Source: Flavobacterium sp. SUN046 (GTDB taxonomy: Bacteria > Bacteroidota > Bacteroidia > Flavobacteriales > Flavobacteriaceae). Taken from it: a stretch of 10,835 nt of DNA. How positions within the stretch are numbered: position 1 is the first letter of the stretch; the number at the start of each line of letters is the position of its first letter. Made by a program: the position numbers and the translations under genes. The notes beneath the pieces were generated by a model. It had not been told where the DNA came from. It was given only the letters and a program-made list of their open reading frames with translations, and ran no database searches. The DNA lies in assembly GCF_028867965.1 (NCBI RefSeq), contig NZ_JAPQNT010000022.1, positions 1 to 10,835 of the forward strand. Direction: 5' to 3'. Shown piece by piece: positions 8,801-10,835 of the stretch.

Positions 8801-10835
8801 TACAACAAGCGGTGTTTACACAAATACAACTACGAATGCATCGGGTTGTCCAAATGTAGCTATATTGAATTTGACTATCAACAACAGTTCTACAACAAAC
8901 GAAACAGTAACAGCTTGTGATTTGTACACATGGTTAGAAAACGGAGCAGTTTATACAACAAGCGGTGTTTATACAAACACAACTACGAATGCTTCGGGTT
9001 GTCCAAATGTAGCTACGTTAAATTTAACTATCAATAACAGTTCTACAACTTCTGAAACAGTTACAGCTTGTGATTCGTTCACATGGTTAGAAAATGGAGT
9101 AGTTTATACAACAAGCGGTGTTTACACAAATACAACTACGAATGCTTCGGGTTGTTCCAATACTGCAACTTTAGTTTTAACAATCAATAACAGCACTTCA
9201 TCAGCAATGTCGATTACAGCTTGTGATTCTTATACTTGGTCTGCTAACGGAACTACTTATGCAGAAAGTGGAGTTTACACCAATATTACATTCAATGCTG
9301 CAGGTTGTACAGATACGGCAACTTTAGTTTTAACAATCAACAACAGTACAACATCATCAATGTCAGTTACTGCTTGTGATTCTTATACTTGGTCTGCTAA
9401 CGGAACTACTTATGCAGAAAGTGGAGTTTACACCAATATTACATCAAATGCATCAGGTTGTACAGATACTGCAACTTTAGTTTTAACAATCAACAACAGT
9501 ACGTCTTCATCAATGTCAGTTACTGCATGTGATTCTTATACTTGGTCTGCTAATGGAACTACTTATACAGAAAGCGGAGTTTACACCAATGTTACATCAA
9601 ATGGTGCAGGATGTTCAGATACTGCTACTTTATTTTTAACAATCAACAATAGTACGTCTTCATCAATGTCAGTTACTGCTTGTGATTCTTATACTTGGTC
9701 TGCTAACGGAACTACTTATACAGAAAGCGGAGTTTACACCAATGTTACATCAAATGGTGCAGGATGTTCAGATACTGCTACTTTATTTTTAACGATCAAC
9801 AATAGTACGTCTTCATCAATGTCAGTTACTGCTTGTGATTCTTATACTTGGTCTGCTAACGGAACTACTTATACAGAAAGCGGAGTTTACACCAATGTTA
9901 CATCAAATGGTGCAGGATGTTCAGATACTGCTACTTTATTTTTAACAATCAACAATAGTACAACATCATCAATGTCAGTTACAGCTTGTGATTCTTATAC
10001 TTGGTCTGCCAATGGAACTACATATACTCAAAGTGGAGTTTACACCAATATTACATCAAATGGATCAGGTTGTACAGATACGGCAACTTTAGTTTTAACA
10101 ATCAACAACAGTACAACATCATCAATGTCGGTTATTGCTTGTGATTCTTATACTTGGTCTGCTAACGGAACTAATTATACAGAAAGTGGAGTTTACACCA
10201 ATATTACATCAAATGGATCAGGTTGTACAGATACGGCAACTTTAGTTTTAACAATCAACAACAGTACAACATCATCAATGTCGGTTATTGCTTGTGATTC
10301 TTATACTTGGTCTGCTAACGGAACTAATTATACAGAAAGTGGAGTTTACACCAATATTACATCAAATGCATCAGGTTGTACAGATACGGCAACTTTAGTT
10401 TTAACAATCAACAACAGTACAACATCATCAATGTCGGTTATTGCTTGTAATTCTTATACTTGGTATGTAAACGGAACTACATATACTCAAAGTGGGACTT
10501 ATATAATTACAATAGGTTGTAATATTAGAATATTGAACTTAACCATTCAACCTTTCGTAGCTTTCTATGCTGATGCTGACGGAGATTTATTTGGTAGTCC
10601 TTCCTTTTTTCAATTGGCTTGTTCAGCACCTGTTGGGTTTGTTACTAACAGTTTAGATTGTAACGATAACCAATTGCAATATGCAGATTTAGATGCCGAT
10701 GGATTTGGTTCAACAACTTTAGTAGCTTGTGGAGGTGTTACAAATAACACTGATTGCAATGACAATCAAGTACGTTATTTAGATGCAGATGGCGATGGTT
10801 ATGGTAGCGTAGCTATGATTAAAGTAGCATGTGGT
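2898..10835 (+). CDS. Giant multidomain secreted adhesin-like protein (3'-truncated by window)
   Basis: The frame opens at ATG 2898 and stays open to the last base: at least 2646 codons, well over 250 kDa. A signal peptide (1-20/21, ending VLSFGQ) fixes the start; no Shine-Dalgarno is present. Domains in order: LamG-like jelly roll 1 (about 24-190); Ig-like repeats (252-479); LamG 2 (about 484-665); Ig-like repeats (726-1105); LamG 3 (about 1110-1275); Ig-like repeats (1334-1713); a PKD-like domain (about 1720-1900) interrupted by a SUEL-type lectin (1741-1831); thirteen 51-residue Cys-paired repeats (1903-2552); then Asp-rich MopE/TSP3-like repeats to the edge. Ser, Thr, Ala and Gly dominate. 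Such architectures in flavobacteria are exported by Sec and T9SS and serve as surface adhesins or matrix proteins; binding to glycans or surfaces is inferred. A sorting domain is expected beyond the window. The base composition is visibly less A+T-rich than the kinase gene, reflecting the repeat content. No catalytic domain is seen in the visible part. Confidence 0.95.
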   Translation, partial: MKLKFYFIILFVFYHVLSFGQAGTNLDFDGVNDAVLVNSSSVSTSLTNSTLLTVEAWVKPNANTGSRSIVSNHQGGTQFCLKAVNDTYQIFIGFGSFSVQSPANSLVVGTWQHVAGVFNGSSLSIYINGVLAGTAAASYVLPSSTNPIMIGYNGFGEYFNGSIDEVRVWKAVLTADDISRRRFCELNGNESGLLAYYKFNQGVNAANNSGVTSLPNSTATSGLNGTLSNFALTGSTSNWLSGSPVATGSIVPSAPTATAQSLCSGTTVSNLTATGTGGTLKWYNVSTGGASLVSTTALTTGTYYVSETNANGCESTRTSAAITINSLPTAPTASAQSFCGSATVANLTATGTGGTIKWYNVSTGGTALVSTTVLATATYYVTETNGNGCESTRRFVAVTINSIPTAPTATTTISYAQGATAVALTASGTNLLWYTTATGGTGNATAPTPSTATLGTTSYWVSQTVTSCESTRTQINVVTALPATHLNFDGVNDVINIPATTINNLSQGTIETWIYLNSANEEVICAKQHDGVNSFAVFSVGCFASNGGTFTSGVAGKLYFHVKNGITNLQSNTNLSTGQWYHVAVTFSTTQAIMYIDGVLQNTYAGDYSMPNDLAVTSTTLGGWPGSGGGRYLNGAIEDFRIWNTALNNTDISSRRFCELNGNESGLFAYYKFNQGLNAVDNTSVTSLINSTATSGLNGTLANFTLTGTTSNWLSGSPVTTGSFVPAAPIASAQSFCGSTTVANLIATGTGGTIKWYNVSTGGTALVTTTTLATGTYYVTQTNASGCESSRTSVAVTINAIPSAPTASAQSFCGSATVANLTATGSGGTIKWYNVSTGGTALVATTALATATYYVSETTASNCESTRTSVAVTINAIPTSPTASAQAFCGSATVANLTATGTSGTIKWYNVSTGGTALVSTTALATGTYYVTETSASSCESTRRSVAVTVNTIPTAPTASAQSFCGSTTVANLTATGTGGTIKWYNVATGGTALVSTTALLTGTYYVTETNASSCESTRRSVAVTINTIPTAPTATTTISYAQGATATALTASGSNLLWYTTATGGTGTSTAPTPSTATIGTTSYWVSQTVTNCESARTQINVVVALPATHLNFDGSDDYASSTISNLPFGNSPRTIETWVKTNTNSGGTIVNYGNQTFNQRFGILNVSSGLYIVGENNDFDTGYTINDNNWHHIAVTFDGSNLLVYVDGVVVATTTKSYNTTGSLFSVGGTFRSSFWGEFYQGNLDDVRIWNVARTATQINASKNCELQGNETGLVAYYKFNQGVNAVNNSGVTTLNGATATPNNATLTNFALTGATSNWLAGSPIITGIAVPSAPTASAQAFCGSVTVSSLTATGTGGTIKWYNVATAGTALVSTTALATGTYYVTETNANGCESTRTSVGVTINAIPSAPTASAQAFCGSATVANLTATGTGGSIKWYNVATGGTALVATTALASGTYYVSQTSVANCESTRTSVVVTINSIPTAPTSSAQSFCGSATVANLTATGTGGTIKWYNVSTGGTALVATTVLASGTYYVSQTSVANCESNRTSVAITINTIPSAPTASAQSFCGSATVANLTATGTGGTIKWYNVSTGGTALVSTTVLATGTYYVSQTSVANCESTRTSVAITINSIPTAPTASAQSFCGSSTVANLTATGTGGTIKWYNVSTGGTALISTTALATGTYYVSETLNGCEGPRTSVVVTVTPLPIVVVSANQVVCNNLSTTATQFTTTASGIVCATAPENDYLVLTAPAGKVFTSVLFASYGTPNGVCNNYTFGDCHASNSLAIVSGLIIGQNSVPILATNDTFGDPCGGTVKRLYVEAAYGNTGTINWTNDTPSIGLAASGTGNIPSFTAVNNGTTPIVATLSVTFTSNDCTSLPVPYTITVNPTSTTNEIVTACDSYTWLENGMVYTTSGVYTNTTTNSFDCSNVATLNLTINNSSTTNETVTACDSYTWLENGAVYTTSGVYTNTTTNASGCPNVAILNLTINNSSTTNETVTACDLYTWLENGAVYTTSGVYTNTTTNASGCPNVATLNLTINNSSTTSETVTACDSFTWLENGVVYTTSGVYTNTTTNASGCSNTATLVLTINNSTSSAMSITACDSYTWSANGTTYAESGVYTNITFNAAGCTDTATLVLTINNSTTSSMSVTACDSYTWSANGTTYAESGVYTNITSNASGCTDTATLVLTINNSTSSSMSVTACDSYTWSANGTTYTESGVYTNVTSNGAGCSDTATLFLTINNSTSSSMSVTACDSYTWSANGTTYTESGVYTNVTSNGAGCSDTATLFLTINNSTSSSMSVTACDSYTWSANGTTYTESGVYTNVTSNGAGCSDTATLFLTINNSTTSSMSVTACDSYTWSANGTTYTQSGVYTNITSNGSGCTDTATLVLTINNSTTSSMSVIACDSYTWSANGTNYTESGVYTNITSNGSGCTDTATLVLTINNSTTSSMSVIACDSYTWSANGTNYTESGVYTNITSNASGCTDTATLVLTINNSTTSSMSVIACNSYTWYVNGTTYTQSGTYIITIGCNIRILNLTIQPFVAFYADADGDLFGSPSFFQLACSAPVGFVTNSLDCNDNQLQYADLDADGFGSTTLVACGGVTNNTDCNDNQVRYLDADGDGYGSVAMIKVACG
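2967..3650 (+). other. LamG-like jelly-roll domain 1 with linker
   Basis: Residues about 24-251. It begins [12 protein letters not shown] and shows the family landmarks: [16 protein letters not shown] followed by IYINGVL, and [10 protein letters not shown]. It ends with C184 in [21 protein letters not shown] constant linker follows, containing TSGLNGTL, then TSNWLSGSP. LamG/concanavalin-like domains commonly bind carbohydrate or calcium; the ligand here is unknown. Confidence 0.85.
3651..4334 (+). repeat. Ig-like repeat block A: three 76-residue units (2 + cap variant)
   Basis: Units start at 3651, 3879 and 4107, exactly 228 nt apart. The first two are the standard type: C near the start (LCSGTTV, FCGSATV), a GGT(L/I)KWYNVSTGG core, TYYVSETN and C-E-S-T-R. 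This matches the Ig-like module found in CHU_C-type surface proteins (Ig_7). The third is the divergent cap type, with ISYAQGATA replacing FCGSATV and [10 protein letters not shown] replacing the WYNV core. Confidence 0.85.
4347..5072 (+). other. LamG-like jelly-roll domain 2 with linker
   Basis: Residues about 484-725. It starts [12 protein letters not shown] and carries [17 protein letters not shown] with MYIDGVL, and [10 protein letters not shown], ending in [13 protein letters not shown] with C658. It is 42 nt longer than domain 1 between the start motif and this Cys, owing to loop insertions. The distance from that Cys to the first Ig Cys is 237 nt, the same as in module 1. Confidence 0.87.
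5073..6212 (+). repeat. Ig-like repeat block B: five 76-residue units (4 + cap variant)
   Basis: Units start at 5073, 5301, 5529, 5757 and 5985, each exactly 228 nt. Four standard units carry FCGS(A/T)[13 protein letters not shown](S/A)TGG, TYYV(T/S) and C-E-S-(T/S)-R. The fifth is the cap type with ISYAQGATA and [10 protein letters not shown], like the last unit of block A. Block B is block A plus exactly two standard units: from the first Ig Cys to the next LamG start motif is 663 nt in A and 1119 nt in B, a difference of 2 x 228. Confidence 0.88.
6225..6896 (+). other. LamG-like jelly-roll domain 3 with linker
   Basis: Residues about 1110-1333. It starts [12 protein letters not shown] and shows [17 protein letters not shown] with [17 protein letters not shown] and C1267 in [19 protein letters not shown]. 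It has diverged more than domains 1 and 2 have from each other around the terminal Cys motif ([10 protein letters not shown] against [11 protein letters not shown]). The linker is one codon shorter (234 nt from this Cys to the first Ig Cys). Confidence 0.87.
6897..8036 (+). repeat. Ig-like repeat block C: five standard 76-residue units, no cap variant
   Basis: Units start at 6897, 7125, 7353, 7581 and 7809, each 228 nt. All are of the standard FCGS...WYNV type. Units 2-4 share a local variant, [10 protein letters not shown], absent from blocks A and B, which suggests they arose by duplication inside this block. The last unit is modified ([12 protein letters not shown]) and runs into TPLPIVVV, leading into the PKD-like domain instead of a cap unit. 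Confidence 0.88.
8049..8583 (+). other. PKD-like domain split by a SUEL-type lectin domain
   Basis: The outer domain begins [15 protein letters not shown] and resumes after the lectin with [18 protein letters not shown], then [19 protein letters not shown] and [10 protein letters not shown]. From memory of flavobacterial PKD-like domains, the VVC...F and NWTN...SIGLAASG parts are normally only a few residues apart. The lectin (8118-8390, residues 1741-1831) has [39 protein letters not shown] and YVEAAYG. These match the YGR-like, C-x-A-x-x-x-x-x-V and FGDPC-x-GT-x-K-x-L signatures of rhamnose/galactose-binding SUEL lectins. Four Cys remain, against about eight in animal members. Confidence 0.78.
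8604..10553 (+). repeat. Array of twelve 51-residue Cys-paired repeats plus a degenerate thirteenth
   Basis: The TGT codon of the first Cys in each repeat recurs at 8610, 8763, 8916, 9069, 9222, 9375, 9528, 9681, 9834, 9987, 10140, 10293 and 10446: twelve intervals of exactly 153 nt. Each full unit reads TACDSYTW, then N-G-x-x-Y-x-x-S-G-V-Y-T-N, then G-C (S-F-D-C in unit 1), then TL-x-LTINNS. The two Cys probably form a disulfide in a small β-sandwich. Units 1-3 are of an ENG/TTSG/TTNETV type, units 5-12 of a [12 protein letters not shown] type, and unit 4 is a hybrid. The thirteenth (10440-10553) is shortened between its Cys residues and has [10 protein letters not shown]. Such repeats are common in flavobacterial surface proteins as stalk or spacer elements. 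Confidence 0.93.
10563..10835 (+). other. Asp-rich MopE/TSP3-like metal-binding repeats (cut by window end)
   Basis: From residue about 2556 the chain reads [11 protein letters not shown], then C-S-A-P-V-G-F-V and DCNDN; a second copy has [14 protein letters not shown] and DCNDN; a third starts [11 protein letters not shown] and KVACG at the edge. The D-x-D-G-D-x-x-G loops resemble calcium-binding thrombospondin type 3 repeats, and the paired C...DCNDN pattern resembles the Cu-binding_MopE family motif. In flavobacterial proteins this type of repeat often sits close to the C-terminal part. Calcium is the likelier ligand, but the sequence does not decide. Confidence 0.75.

Noticed and set aside
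8604..10553. Regular direct repeats that could suggest a CRISPR array or satellite
   Set aside because: The 153-nt units are contiguous without unique spacers, stay in one reading frame, and differ mainly by conservative or silent changes. They are protein-coding repeats.
2898..10835. Possible frameshift or fragmentation of the repetitive gene
   Set aside because: Reading the frame from the ATG through every module shows no internal stop and all domain junctions in register, so the gene appears intact as far as the window goes.

Overview
The window looks like chromosomal DNA of a Bacteroidota member, most likely a Flavobacterium-like flavobacterium. The evidence is the very A+T-rich sequence, the absence of Shine-Dalgarno sites before the genes, a type IX secretion (T9SS) C-terminal sorting tail at the left edge, and the Ig-like, LamG-like and Cys-paired β-repeat modules common in gliding or surface-attached flavobacteria. 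No RNA gene, insertion sequence or CRISPR array was seen.

Layout, all on the + strand. (1) 1-89: the last 28 codons of a T9SS-exported protein, followed by a strong intrinsic terminator (113-145). (2) 267-2645: a two-gene signalling operon. A membrane histidine kinase with a periplasmic TPR sensor is followed, with no intervening base, by a response regulator with a LytTR DNA-binding domain. (3) 2646-2897: an intergenic region with a weak terminator-like hairpin, a pair of TTCACA direct repeats exactly 21 bp apart, two T-tracts and a weak promoter-like element. (4) 2898 to the right edge: one uninterrupted reading frame of at least 2646 codons, with no stop in the window. It encodes a giant secreted, adhesin-like protein.

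The giant protein has a nested repeat design: signal peptide; three super-modules, each a LamG-like jelly roll, a constant linker and then 76-residue Ig-like repeats (2+1, 4+1 and 5 copies, where the +1 is a distinct end-cap variant); a PKD-like domain apparently interrupted by a rhamnose/galactose-binding (SUEL-type) lectin; twelve full 51-residue Cys-paired repeats plus a degenerate thirteenth; and a start of Asp-rich MopE/thrombospondin-3-like metal-binding repeats, cut by the window end. Repeat spacing is exact to the base (228 nt and 153 nt), and several neighbouring copies are almost identical in DNA, which suggests recent tandem expansion.

How they may work together (inference): the kinase/LytTR pair senses a periplasmic or envelope cue and may control the adjacent adhesin gene. 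The 21-bp direct repeats before the adhesin have the geometry expected of a LytTR operator. The adhesin would be exported by Sec and then T9SS and used for binding surfaces or glycans. Its C-terminus, where a sorting domain should be, lies outside the window.
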